Shown: in pieces, positions 1 through 11,712 of the stretch
Layout: every line of letters begins with the position of its first letter
Numbering within the stretch: the stretch's first letter is position 1
Assembly: GCA_027422505.1 (NCBI GenBank)
Contig: JAPQWV010001581.1
Span: 17,353-81,352 of the forward strand
Length of the DNA stretch: 64,000 nucleotides
Direction of reading: 5' to 3'
Origin: Craterostigma plantagineum
Lineage: Eukaryota > Streptophyta > Magnoliopsida > Lamiales > Linderniaceae
Notes under the pieces: model-generated
Seen by the model: the letters and a program-made list of their open reading frames with translations, nothing else
Database searches by the model: none
Told to the model about the DNA's origin: nothing
Translations under genes and position numbers: made by a program

Positions 1-205
1 ATACCGATTTACCCGTACTGTGATCACCACTTACTTGGGGATGATCTGACTGGCATAAACATCGCGCGCGTTTTGCGTGGGGGGGCGAAACTGCGGGACC
101 CGACTGAGATCACACTTACAGCGAGGAGCTTGACGGGATTTTATTATCGGAGGATGTTGTTGACCATCAGAAGCGACATGGTGGATTTGATGTGGTGGGC
201 GCATC

Positions 206-1776
206 TTGTCGAAGAAGTCCTTCAATTTTGAAGCTGTGAGGGCCACACTACAAACAGCCTTTAATCCTGGGAAAGGCATGGAGATGTATCAATTGGATGA
301 CAATCGTTTTGTCATTCGTTTCTTCCATGAGATCGATAGGAAGAGAACGTTGTTGGCTTCCCCTTGGGCCTTTGAAAAACAGCTTGTTCTTCTGCAGGAA
401 ATTGAAGGGAATGATGACCCTGCTGGGGTCGATCTAAACAGGTGCTCGTTTCAAGTTCAGGTTCATAATATCCCAGGTTGGGCTCGATCTGAGAGGGTTG
501 CGGAAATTATTGGTAACAACTTGGGGAGTTTGTTGAGTCGGATGCTAAAAACTCACTGCCTTGGCAACCTTTTATCCGGATTCGAGTTCTCATTGATGTC
601 CGTAAACCGCTAAGGAGGGTGCTGAAATTGCAGCTCGAGGGACAATGCGAAGTGTTCGTTAACTTCAAATACGAACGCCTACCTAACTTCTGTTACTTGT
701 GCGGGCTTCTGGACCACCAACAAACATCATGTCCGCTCCAGTATGAGGAGGGTTTCGAGATGGATGTGAAGAAGTTTCCCTATGATGCTACACTTCGCGC
801 AACTCGGGATAATTCTATGATGCGTCGCATTAAGGGTTCATCCGTCTCAGATGGTGGTCCCGCCCCCTCCAACCCTATTCCTAGCCACGCCAAAACAAAC
901 CCTAGCCATGGTCAACTGCCAATCCTAAACCCTAGTCATGGCCAGCCGTCAACCCTAAACCTCAGCTCGAAAAACACATCACACTCCCTTGATTCTCTCC
1001 CTACATTTAAACCACCCATTAACTATACCAATTCGTTTGAATTTTTCAAATCCCCACCCATTAGTACTAAATATCCAATCATCACTCCACCCATTATTAC
1101 CAATTATCCAATCATTAATCCGCCCATTATCCCTACCAAAAATATCGCTCTGACTATTTCCTACCAATCACCCAATCTCCAAAATTAGGAAACGTCAATT
1201 CGAGCCACTCCACCCAAGATTTGAGCTCTATTCAATCCAAAATTAGTATCCTACGTTAGTGGAGCAACCTACCTTAGTGGAGCAACCAACCAATAAGGAA
1301 AAAGATACCTTGGCCCCTACCAAGTCCAACAAGTCCAAATCACCTACCACCATACCAAATTTGACCCCACCCAAACAGCCCCAATTTACCCAAAACCCCA
1401 CCCAAAATCCTTCTTCGTACGAGGCTGCTTTGGTCAGCTCGAAGCTTGCCTCTCCAAACCACCAAACAGATACCTTCCCAACCCTATTTCCTCCCATTAT
1501 GCCCCTCTCCCCAAAACTGTTAACCTCCTCACAAATAAAAAAGAAAAGCCTGACCCAAAACCTAAGCTAGCTCGGAAGAAGTACGTGATTTCCCCCCGAT
1601 CAAAATCTGAGATATTTCTCAAAAATTCCTTTGACCTTTACCCACAAAAACGTAAGGCCTCATTTGACCCCAACATCGAACCCCCAAAAAAGAAAGCTAC
1701 GGCAACCTACATGGATGCAATGGACACTTCAGAAGGATCGGCGGAGGCTGCGGTGCAGTCCCGCCGAGAATTATGA
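206..1776 (+). pseudogene. LINE ORF1, nucleic-acid-binding protein, frameshifted
   Basis: The ORF1 protein of the LINE, expected to bind the element RNA. The first segment (206-613) has the DUF4283 pattern, including FFHEIDRKRTLLASPWAFEKQ and a VQVHNIPGW stretch. The frame shifts near 610. The second segment (619-1188) holds a CX2CX4HX4C knuckle (CYLCGLLDHQQTSC, about 697-740). A long Pro/Ser/Asn/Thr-rich tail follows in shifting frames and ends EAAVQSRREL before a TGA at 1774-1776. The in-frame stop at 188-190 means the true N-terminus is lost or lies in another frame; the 206 start is a TTG and is only the edge of the open frame. The last stop overlaps the ORF2 ATG as ATGA. Confidence 0.82.
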
Positions 1777-4700
1777 ATCTCTTAATTTGGAACTGTCGTG
1801 GTTTGGGCAGTGCTACGACAGTTCATGAGCTGATGAAACTCGCCCGGGCTCATGTGGCTGATATTATTTTTCTTATTGAAACCAAAAGCAGCAAGAGCTA
1901 TATTGAAGGTGTTCGTAATAAACTAAATATGCATGGGTTTTCGTGGATGCTGTGAGTCGTAAAGGTGGTCTCGCTCTCTTCTGGAATAAAGCTATTTGTG
2001 TAACGCTCAGCTCATACTCAAACTTTCATATTGATGTCTGCGTTGAAGATCACTTGCGAAGTCCACCATGGCGCTTTACGGGTTTTTACGGGGACTCTAA
2101 TCTTTCTCAGCGTCGCCATAGTTGGAAACTCCTTAGTCGGTTGCGGGACCTTGGCCCTACGCGATGGCTATGTGCGGGTGATTTCAATGAGATCCTTGTC
2201 CAAAAAGAGAAGAAAGGTGGCCGTCCTAAACCTCAATGGCAGATGACTAATTTTCGAGAGGCGTTAGAATCTGCTGGCCTTACTGATCTCGGGTTTGAGG
2301 GGGACACTTATACATGGAATGATAGAACGCCTCACCCGCATACCATATTTGAACGCCTTGATCGAGCGTGTGCTACTGTTGAGTGGAGGGACTCGTTTCC
2401 GGAGGCTAGGGTGCGCCATTGTCCAACAATTACCTCTGATCACCACGCCTTAATCGTGCAAACTGCGGCTGGACCAGCTTTGGAGCCTCGTTCTAAACGT
2501 CCATTTCGCTTCGACGCAACGTGGTTCGGGGATGATCACTGCTTGGAAATTATCAAGGACTGTTGGGGAGAACCGCCGCGAGACGCTGGTAGGGATGGTT
2601 GGCGATGCTTTGAGCTTTGTAGAGAACGACTTGAAAAGTGGAACCACACATCCTTCAGGGGCATGCAGCTGCGCATTAAGGCCTGTGAGCAGCGCCTAGA
2701 AGCCTTGCGAGCCAAACCTATTTCGAAAGAGACTAGAATGGAGGAAGAAACGGCTATGAGGGAGATGCACGACTTGATCAACGGGAAAATATTTATTGGC
2801 AGCAACGGGGCAAATTTGAGTGGTTGCGTAATGGGGATAGGAATACGAGGTTCTTTCATAGACGAGCCACATCAAGGAGAACCCGAAATCACATTTCTAG
2901 TCTCCGGGATTCGATGGGTGTATTATGCTATCAGCAGAAAGAGATCGAGCAGCTTGTTGAGGGTTACTTTAGGACTCTTTTCCTCTCCGCTCAACCGAAC
3001 GATTCCTTCATGGAGCAGGCGATACAATATATCTCCCCCCGAGTCACAGAGGATATGAACGCGATGCTTTTGCGCAACTACTCGAGGGAGGAAGTCGACA
3101 ATGCCCTGACAGGTATGTTCCCGTATAAGTCCCCGGGCCCGGATGGATTTTCACCTATTTTTTACCAAAAATCTTGGGAAATTATAGGTGAGAAAACGTC
3201 CCGCTGTATACTCGATTTTTTAAACCACGGAATATCTTCTCCCGTTTTCCATGACACGCATATTATCTTGATTCCGAAGATCGATAAACCCGAAACCTTG
3301 GCCCATTTTCGCCCGATTAGTCTGTGTAATGTTGTTTACCGTATTGCCTCTAAATGTATTACCAACAGACTAAAGGAAGTCATGGATCATGTTATCTTCC
3401 CATCTCAATCCGCATTCATCCCGAATAGGCTTATCACAGATAACGTCCTCATTGCTTTTGAGACGAACCATGCCATGAAACAGAAACGAACCGGTCGAGA
3501 GGGTTATTGTGCCCTTAAACTAGATATGAGCAAAGCCTATGATCGTGTTGAATGGGCGTTTCTCGATAAGGTTATGTGCAAACTAGGGTTTGATAATCGT
3601 TTTATTCAGAAAATTATGTCGTGTATCTCGAGGGTCTCCTTTTCGTTTATTCTTAACGGGTCTTGCTTTGGACGCTTAACTCCGTCTAGGGGTTTACGCC
3701 AAGGAGATCCATTATCACCTTACCTTTTTCTTTTTTGTGCGGAAGCGTTTAGTAGTTTGTTGCAGCAAGCCGAGAGGGTTGGATCACTACGAGGAATTTC
3801 AGTGCGTCGGGATGCTCCTTCGGTTTCCCATCTTCTTTTTGCCGACGACACGATCATCTTCAGCAAAGCTAACACCGAGGCGATGGGGACTATACAGTCC
3901 ATCATTGATGTGTACGGTGTAGCCTCGGGCCAGACGGTGAACTTCTCGAAGTCCTCAGCTACTTTCTCCCCAAATGTGAAGGAGGAAATACGAAGTGCAT
4001 GCTGCCGTTCCCTTGGGATCGACCCAAGCGTTAAACATAGCTTATATCTAGGACTCCCATCTGTGGTAGGAAGGAACAAGAAAGAAGTCTTTGCTTACAT
4101 TCGGGAACGAGTGTGGAAGCGAGTTCAAGGCTGGTCTGAGAAGTCGTTATCTCAAGCGGGGAGAGAGGTTCTTATTAAGGCTGTCCTCCAAGCTATACCG
4201 TCTTATGCTATGTCCTGTTTTCTACTCCCTGCAGGTGTTCTACATGATATACAAAGGTTGGTGACACGGTTTTGGTGGGGATCAAACAAGCAGTCGAGTA
4301 TTCATTGGACAACTTGGAGGAAGATGTGTTGCCCGAAAGCCATCGGGGGAGTAGGATTTCGTGACTTACACATGTTTAACTTGGCTCTTGTAGCGAAGCA
4401 AGCATGGCGTATCCTTACTCAGCCTGAGGGTCTTCTAGCTCGGATACTTAGAGCACGCTACTTCCGGATGGCGATTTGATGGGAGCTCCTTTGGGGTCGA
4501 ACCCGTCTCTCACGTGGCGTGCGATTTTCCAGGCGAAATCCATCCTCCAGCTAGGGCTTCGTTGGGAGATTGGCACGGGCTCTGATATTAACATTTGGAA
4601 CCAGCCTTGGATACCGGGGACTCGACGCTTTATTCCGGTCACTCCACCGAAGCAATGCTAATTAACATGAAGGTTACTGATCTTCGTCTTTCTGTCACGC

Positions 4701-5848
4701 AAGGCTGGAACGAATCCTTGGTTCGGGCAATCTTTCTCCCTGTTGATGTTGACAAAATCCTTGGCATCCCACTCACTTCGCTCCCTCTGCCAGACAAACT
4801 GGTTTGGCACCTCTCAAGGAATGGTCAATTCTCGGTGAAATCAGCATATTGGGCTGCTATGGAGGATATCGATTCACCACAAGCGTGTTCTAGTGCGGGG
4901 CCCCTTTCGTGGAAGTTCATTTGGAACTCATCAGCTCTTCCCCGAGTTAAGCTCTTTGCATGGAGGCTTATGCATGATCTTATCGCGTCAGCCTCTAATC
5001 TTTTCAAACGGAAGGCTTTACCCAGTCCTTGTTGTGCTAGATGTGGCTTTGGGGAGGAAGATGCTAGACATATCTTTGTCGATTGCCCGGACACTAAGCC
5101 TTTTTGGAGGATGTCCCAGCTCCCGAAGCGTGTCATCAGTCAATGGTCTAACTCTACTGAAGAATGGCTCCGTAATGCGGCCTCTATCTTGACGAAGGAT
5201 GAGTTCTCACGCTTTATAGCTACGTGCTGGGAAATTTGGGGTGCCCGGAATAAATGGATCTTTGAGGGAGTCGCGTGTGTGCCAGGAGCTTCGCTTATAA
5301 CATTCACTTGCCAGGACTCCGAGCCTTTAGTGGGAAAATTGGCTTCGAAGGATACACTATTAAACGGGGAAGGGTGGCAGCGCCCAACGGGTGAGGAGCT
5401 AAAGATTAATTGCGATGGGGCGATTCACCATGATAGGCGCGGGGCATCTCTTGGTATTATCGTCCGGGACAGCATGGGGACTTGTAGGAGGTGGCGAACC
5501 CGTTTTATCCATGGCATTCATGAGGCGGTGGTCATTGAAGCCTTAGCCGTTCGAGAAGCCTTATGCTTAGTTCGTATGGAAAGCTGGGATAGAGTGGTAA
5601 TTGAGAGTGATTGTGAAGAGGTTATCCTGGCCCTCCGAAACCGTAGCTCAGATTCTTCTAAAATCGGAAGTGTCCTTCGAGAATGTCTGTGCATGATCGA
5701 CTCGCTTCGTGATGTTGGGCTCTCTTTTGTTAGACGGGATGGTAATAGGGCTGCCCATTTTCTTGCTAAGAATATGGGTTGGAATGCTGAGGGTCGTACT
5801 CTCCCTGTTCACTCACTCGCATGTATTCTGTCCGCCGATATTTCTTAA
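1773..5848 (+). pseudogene. LINE ORF2: endonuclease, reverse transcriptase, RNase H
   Basis: The replication protein of the LINE: it nicks the target and copies the RNA in place. From 1773 the N-terminus reads MNLLIWNCRGLG, then FLIETK, AGDFNEIL and ITSDHHAL, which are the metal and catalytic motifs of an endonuclease/exonuclease/phosphatase domain. The RT (about 2824-4460) shows SPGPDGF, the LKLDMSKAYDRV motif, RQGDPLSPYLF and FADDT. A zf-RVT region follows near 4800-5110 (CCARCGFGEEDARHIFVDC). A plant-type RNase H is at about 5405-5780 (NCDGAI, IESDCEE, RRDGNRAAHFLAK). Frame breaks lie near 1945, 2785, 4466 and 4650, and each equals a one-base loss. It is not translatable as written. Confidence 0.93.
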
Positions 5849-5869
5849 TGAAAGTTCAGTCTTTCTTTC

Positions 5870-5887
5870 AAAAAAAAAAAAAAAAAA
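5870..5887 (+). repeat. LINE poly(A) tail
   Basis: Eighteen consecutive A residues lie 22 bases after the ORF2 stop. This marks the 3' end of the LINE and shows that it inserted in the + direction. Confidence 0.9.
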
Positions 5888-6323
5888 CTTCGTGCAAAGA
5901 ACTCAATATAACGAATTCTACACTTCTAATTTTTCGAAAGAACTCATTAATCATCATCCAAAAGGGAATTCTACTCTATGAAAAAATACCCTTAATTAAA
6001 GGCAATTGATTAAAAAAGTTTAAGGAGGTTTTCAACTTAATGATCGAAGGCCATCTTTTTTAAAATTCATCATTCTAAGTCAATGCTTTATAACTGGGTC
6101 TGAAGCCCATTAGTGAGATTATGGCCTATATATTTCTTGAGGCCCGATGTGTAGGCCCAATAAGTAATGGGATTCTCTTCTAGCGCTATAGAGTAGGAAG
6201 TTAGAAACGTTGGATCATTCGGCCTTTGCTCTTTTATCCTCATTTTCAGTCTACCAAACTTCCCCGCAACGAACAACTAGAAGGAAAATCCGTTCAATTC
6301 AAGGGTAGTTCAGTTTTTCTGCA
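5888..6323 (+). promoter_or_regulatory. 5' flank and likely promoter of the CLPT-type gene
   Basis: No coding signal. The proximal 220 bases hold several GGCCCA/TGGGCC-like words (AGCCCATTAG near 6105, GGCCCGATG near 6140, AGGCCCAATAAG near 6152). Such site II-like elements are common upstream of plant housekeeping and organelle-protein genes, so a promoter role is reasonable but inferred. The start site cannot be fixed. The LINE tail ends 436 bases upstream of the ATG, so the retained host promoter is short. Confidence 0.4.
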
Positions 6324-7853
6324 ATGGCCGCTCAAGGGTTGTCTGTGATCTTAACTTCACCGTCTTCTTCGGCCCCGAGTCAGTCTTGCAAGAAACGCTT
6401 TGAGGAACAATCTCTAGCATTCAATCAATCCAATTCTTTCGCGGGGACAAAGCTCAAGTTTCCAGTTTTCGTCGGCTCGGTGTGTTTCAGTACGACGCAG
6501 TTCCGGGGTTTACAGCGTCTCTTGTAGTCTACCCATCACGTATTTTTTTCTAATTTACTTGATAGACATGTAGTTGTGATATCTTATCAAGCTGTTCCTT
6601 TTTTTTTTCTCTGGTTTGCTTAATGTGTTTTTTTTTTCACTGTTCAACAGAAAGAAAGAGGCGGTTGCTTCTGATAAGACGCCCAAGTAAGATTTGACAA
6701 CAACGTTACTATGAGTCTTACGTGTTTGATGGATTGCTTCTGAGAGTAATTGGGTAAACTAACACGTTTCTGCAGGTGGTCGGCGAGGGCAATCAAGTCA
6801 TTTGCTATGGCTGAGTTGGAGGCAAGGAAGCTCAAGTATCCTAATAACGGGACTGAGACCCTCCTCATGGGAATTTTAGTTGAAGGTCATAGTCATTTGC
6901 ATTTGCCTTTGAAGATCTTTATCTCATTAGTTGTCATGTGTAGAATTTATTTTGACTTATCGTAGCCAGCATTACGAGGTTTTGAGTTCCTGTGAGCTCC
7001 TATTGGGAATAATAGCGTTGAAATGTTGTAAGTTGAAACCTATTCTCGGCTATGGGTACATATTCTGTAAGCTTGATTGTTCTTTTGTTGCAGGGACAAG
7101 TTTGGCAGCTAAGTTTTTGAGGGAAAATGGTGTTACCCTCTTTAAGGTTCGAGAAGAAACTGTGAATTTGCTTGGAAAGTCAGACATGTACTTCTTCAGT
7201 CCTGAACATCCTCCCTTGACTGAACCAGCTCAAAGGGCAATTGATTGGGCCTTTGAAGAGAAGCTAAAATCAGGTAATAGTGATGATATATCATTGCTGA
7301 TGATCTCTATATTTAAAGAATTTAGTTGCTTGTTTGGTAAGTAATTCTTTGTCGTGCACAAGTCTACTTGTATTGATTTCATCGTTTTCTCTCCTTTGCT
7401 ACACATGAGACTCATGTGCTTATAACTATCTGTGGTCAGTTCAATATCTTACCACGGAATCATGTTGCCCTAGAATCTTTATGTTAAGCTTGTTAGTGAA
7501 CATTTCAACTACAAACGGACATTCTTCTCCAAGTGCTTTTAAAGAGTTATGGATTGAGTTAATCTGAAAATGCAGGTGAAAGTGGGGAAATAACGACAAG
7601 TCATTTGCTTCTGGGAATTTGGGCTCAGAAGGAAGCTGCTGCGCACAAGATAATGTCTTCACTTGGTTTCACAGATGAAAAGGCCCAAGAATTGGCGAAA
7701 ACCGTGAGTCCTTTGTCGATCTATTGCAACATATGACAGCTCAAGTTTTCCATTTGAGCTAACATCGGGCCTCCATTATATACTCTTTATGTGCAGATGG
7801 ATAAAGATATAGTTTTGACTTTTGAGCTTCAAATGACAACTGAAACGCCATGA
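6324..7853 (+). CDS. CLPT: Chloroplast Clp protease accessory protein, CLPT1/CLPT2 type
   Basis: Six exons with GT/AG borders keep one frame: 6324-6523, 6651-6686, 6776-6885, 7094-7273, 7576-7703 and 7797-7853, giving 236 residues. The Ser-rich start (MAAQGLSVILTSPSSSAPSQ) looks like a chloroplast transit peptide. The rest is a Clp N-domain: WSARAIKSFAMAELEARKL, then GTETLLMGILVEGTS, the MYFF motif (residues 147-150) with SPEHPPLTE, and a second repeat (TTSHLLLGIWAQKEAAAHKI). There is no AAA+ ATPase domain. The order and length (Arabidopsis CLPT2 is about 240 residues) match the plant CLPT proteins, which bind the stromal ClpPR core and help it assemble. I cannot separate CLPT1 from CLPT2. 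No frameshift is seen, so it is probably functional. Confidence 0.9.
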
Positions 7854-8549
7854 AACCTTTGTGATTTGAGATAAGGATAAACAAATTAGCAGAAAGAGGT
7901 TTGCAGCTTCAGAAAGGCGTTGTTTCAATTTCAACGAAGCCACTTTTTTTTTTCTTTTAATCTTCTACTGTTTCTTGGCTTACTTTCAAATTGTGATAAT
8001 TTTACTACCATATCATTATTTTGATACAATGTGCTCAACCCTTCATTACATGTTTGCATATTAATGTACAGTTGGTAATAATCTCCAATGTGTTGCAGCA
8101 GTATAAAGCCCACTTACACTGTTCTAAAACTAATTCTTCGTCATATTTCCATCGAAATCGTTGCCGACGAGTTTTCCTTGGAAATAGTCTGTATAGTTGT
8201 GAATATTATTTATTGTTTTATTTTGTTTATTAAATACGTATATATACTGGAATTGACCTCTACTCTATCTAGTAATTTAGATAATGAAGAAATACGATTT
8301 GCTACAAAATTTACTTACACTAACTCCATTTTGGTATATGTGCCTATAGGTCAATGCTCTTCAACATTCATCGACGGTTCTTTCCTCCTCTCCATGACCA
8401 CAAAAGACCTCCGACTTTAATCACAAAAGATTACATAAATTTAATACAAAAAGAACACACCAATCTCACCTTCGTTCATACCTCCTCATTCATTATCCTT
8501 CATAGCATTCCATCGTCGTTAAGAATACAATTTTTAATAAATCAAACCA
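7854..8549. other. Intergenic: CLPT 3' end and TPX2-like 5' flank
   Basis: AT-rich sequence with no convincing reading frame, repeat or transposon end. It must hold the 3' UTR and poly(A) site of the upstream gene and the promoter of the TPX2-like gene, which is transcribed the same way. I could not place either from motifs. Confidence 0.5.
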
Positions 8550-10569
8550 ATGGGAAATAATGCCTACGACGACGAGGATGAATATGAAACTCATGAGGAA
8601 TATGAATTCAATGCACCGCAATTTTACGATTTCACGAGATTGGAGTTCGATTTCGAAATCGAAGAGGCCGAACATTGGTTCGAAGTTTCCGGCGACGAAC
8701 CTCCTTCACGTGAGTCAAACATATATAAATAATACATTGAGAGATTTTATTGCATCATTTCATCTTCTTTATTTTATTTGGGACATTCATTCAAATTGTG
8801 TGCAGCTTTCGTTATAAAGCTGAATTTAGATAAAGTATTATGCGATGAGCCGAACGAGTCCACTTCAAATTATCAAGAAGGTATTAACCTAGAACATAAA
8901 AGAATTAACTTATTTTTTTATTTTTGTTAAATTAATTATTCTAGCTCTTAAATGATTCTTTTGATAGAGCGAGTTTATTACTACCAAACCCTAATAGAAG
9001 AAGATGGCTCAAACCCTAACTCAAAGGCAAATGAGAAGCCTAAAAGGAATAATAATAATGGTTCGAAGACATTAATGAAACCTACGGCTTGTCACTTGGC
9101 AAAGCAACGAATTACAAGTCTTCATGAGATCCTAAACAAGCAGCATAGCGTTAGTGATCCTTTCTGTAAGAGGTATATAATGTTACCTTTTTATTACTTT
9201 TTTCACTTGTCACGTAATTTATTATATATGGTTATAGAACGCTTTTATTAGGCATTTTGCTGGTTCTCATTCATGTTCATAGTCTTATCAGATTTCAGAC
9301 GACAAAATCATTGAAGCTTCATGCGACGAAGCGTGAAAAACTTGAAGCGGGCTACATGAAAATGGTGAAAACACTGTTGTTCTTCATATATATTTAATTG
9401 ACTTGATACCCTTTCATGGTTTTATCGTATTTTTTTTTTCTTATTACCATGTCGAACTTATGGCCGGAATCATGGTTTTGTCTCAGATTGCGCAGCTGAA
9501 GGATAAGTTTTCCCTCCTGCCTAAATCATCAAAGAAGGTATAGTATAATCAATAAATACATGCAGATACATATAAAGAAATTAAAATGAAAAAAGAGGAG
9601 TTCGTTCGGTTTGTAGAAAATAAATATCATTTGTATGATGAACGTTTTTTCATTTCGTTTTTAACATTATGAATAAAAGGCTACTACTGTCCCAAAAGAA
9701 CCAGATCTACAAACACTGATTAGAGCTGAAAGCAGAAGGTATGTATTTTTCTCCTTTGATTCTGTAACTTGTAACATTGCGTCACAATAGTATAGATATA
9801 TTATGATTCATATATACATACATTTAGATATACAACAATGAAAAGCTTTCTTGCATTTTTTGGGATCTGATATCAGATTGAGGAACAGTTCTTTATCAAG
9901 TGTAATCAAAAAGCATGAACGAAAGGGGCGTAACGTTATTACATCATCATCACACTCGTCGAATAAGCAAAAGGGCGATGCTATTCCTATCCCGCCTCAA
10001 CTTAGGAAGAGTGCGCCACAATCGGCGAAATTCAAAGAAGTAAAACTAACAAGAATATAGAGATATTACATAAATATGTTATATTCATTCAGATTGTGAT
10101 ATATATATATATATATATATATATTTATTTATTTTCTCTGAACCAACATTTTTCAAAATCAGATGTTTGGGTCGAAAACCTTAAACAGCAAGGCGAACCA
10201 TCGTCGTCATGCATCTGCTAAGGTATATGTCGTTATACTATGATCTAAGACCAAATGATCGATCAAATCGTTAGATATAAATAAATACCATATATGACAT
10301 GAATTCTAATGTTATGCAATTATTATTTACAGGTTTATCCAAGTGGAGATGTAGCTCTGCTCGCCAAGCACAAGTCCGTGACTTTAAAATCTCTAGTATG
10401 TGCCTAATTACATTTTATAAAAATTGCAGGCTATTAATTATATATTTCATATATCATTAGAAACTATTATACATAACAAATAATGCGTACAATTTTATTT
10501 TTCTTTGCATAGCAGCCCCGCACTAATGGCAAGCTCTTGGAACGTCCATTGGTAAATCAGTTCACATAA
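8550..10569 (+). CDS. TPX2-like microtubule/Aurora-associated protein, short form
   Basis: Ten exons can be joined in frame with GT/AG introns: 8550-8709, 8806-8880, 8968-9172, 9292-9364, 9487-9537, 9680-9738, 9877-10039, 10163-10222, 10333-10395 and 10513-10569, giving 321 residues. The N-terminus has the plant TPX2/TPXL pattern EFNAPQFYDF (residues 19-28) and AEHWF (40-44), the region linked to Aurora kinase binding. It is followed by KPTACHLAKQ (116-125), SLKLHATKREKLE and a basic Ser/Lys-rich C-terminal half. TPX2 family proteins target Aurora kinases to spindle microtubules. The protein lacks a recognisable C-terminal TPX2 microtubule-binding block, so it is a short member or has lost its 3' exons. 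As I recall, Arabidopsis chromosome 4 also carries a TPX2-like gene near CLPT2, which supports the call. Confidence 0.78.
10099..10124. repeat. (AT)n microsatellite in a TPX2-like intron
   Basis: About 13 AT dinucleotides in the intron between exons 7 and 8. The length is likely polymorphic. Confidence 0.85.
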
Positions 10570-10785
10570 AGGTAAGTAACTTGTCATATGTGTGGGTTTC
10601 AAGTTCAATATTTGCTTGTTATTTGTCGACAATGCATATCTTCTAAAGGTCTTCGGTATATGTAATCTATCTGTGGTACGATATTTTTGTTAAAAATGGG
10701 AAGGAATTCAACTTATCAAAAATTGATGTCTCATGTAAGAAAACTACTCTGTATTAGTTTGACACTTTTTCAGGACTAAAGCGAC
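10570..10785 (+). other. 3' flank of the TPX2-like gene up to element A
   Basis: Only 216 bases separate the stop codon from the first LTR base of element A. A strong donor-like GTAAGTAA lies a few bases after the stop (about 10572). It could mark a 3' UTR intron or the remains of further exons now separated by the transposon cluster. No coding segment is visible here. Confidence 0.45.
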
Positions 10786-11712
10786 TGTAGGCTCAGTTTA
10801 TGTATTTAGAGGGGGTGAATAAACATTCGATTATCTTATGTATATTTTTGGTTTTGGTCTCGTTAAAGATCAATATCGTTGCTTGATTTTATACGTGTTG
10901 ACTGGTGCGGAATAAACGGGTCGATTTTGAACCAAGACCGTATGTGAGTGTGGTGTGTATATGTTTTTGCGGTACAAAAAGCGTTTGTTTCTAGAAGTTC
11001 GGAGTTAAAATTTCATATGTCCCATTTTTCCCTGCTAGGAAGGTATCCACTAGCCTCGGTTTACAACACTTGTCGTACAAGCTCCTTAGCTAGACTGACT
11101 CAATATAATCATCACAGCTATATTTCGCTAACTAAACTCCTAGACCTTACTAAACAGATTTACAGTCCGTCTCTTTGAAGAGCTTTTTACAGTCCCTTGA
11201 GAAAATTACTCACTAACCGTTCCAGTTCAGTGCAGTATTGAGAACACCTATTCTATTCCCACTTGATAGAACTTTGTGATTTAAAAGCTTGAACTGATTC
11301 TCTCGTTCTTGATTTTCAAAGTTGGTGAAGTATGTTCTTCAGCTTGCATCCCTCCAATTTATGGTTGGGTTGAAGTTGAAGCCCGTTGTGCGATAACTCT
11401 TAATGTACCGATAGAGCATTTATTACCTTTACCCAAAAGGGGTCTGTCTGGTCTTGCAGCAGTTCACGATGTGCCTTTGCTTTATTCCTTATTTAGCTTG
11501 GCATGACTTCAAGTGGCTCTAACTGGCAGCCTTGTATTTAGCGATCGTCAGAAGTCTTCCTATTGCCGCGCTTTGAATCTGTCCAGCGTGGCACTTCCGG
11601 TATCATGTAGTCCGGTCTCCTGTGTACTTCCGATATGCAGTCTTGATCCGGTTTCATCTTGCGCTGTCGCTCTGCTGGCCTGTTCTGGTTTCATCCTTTA
11701 CTTAACTGGTAT

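Larger units (their letters stand above)
1..5887 (+). mobile_element. Plant L1-type LINE, 5' end outside or lost
   Basis: A non-LTR retrotransposon in sense orientation. ORF1 carries an N-terminal DUF4283-like region and a CCHC knuckle. ORF2 carries an endonuclease, a reverse transcriptase, a zf-RVT zinc-binding region and a C-terminal plant-type RNase H. The element ends in an 18-base A tract (5870-5887). The domain order is that of plant L1 LINEs with an RNase H. The first 200 bases have no long open frame, so the 5' end may lie outside the window or be decayed, and no target-site duplication could be assigned. ORF1 and ORF2 are broken by frameshifts, nearly all equal to a one-base loss. 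Confidence 0.93.
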
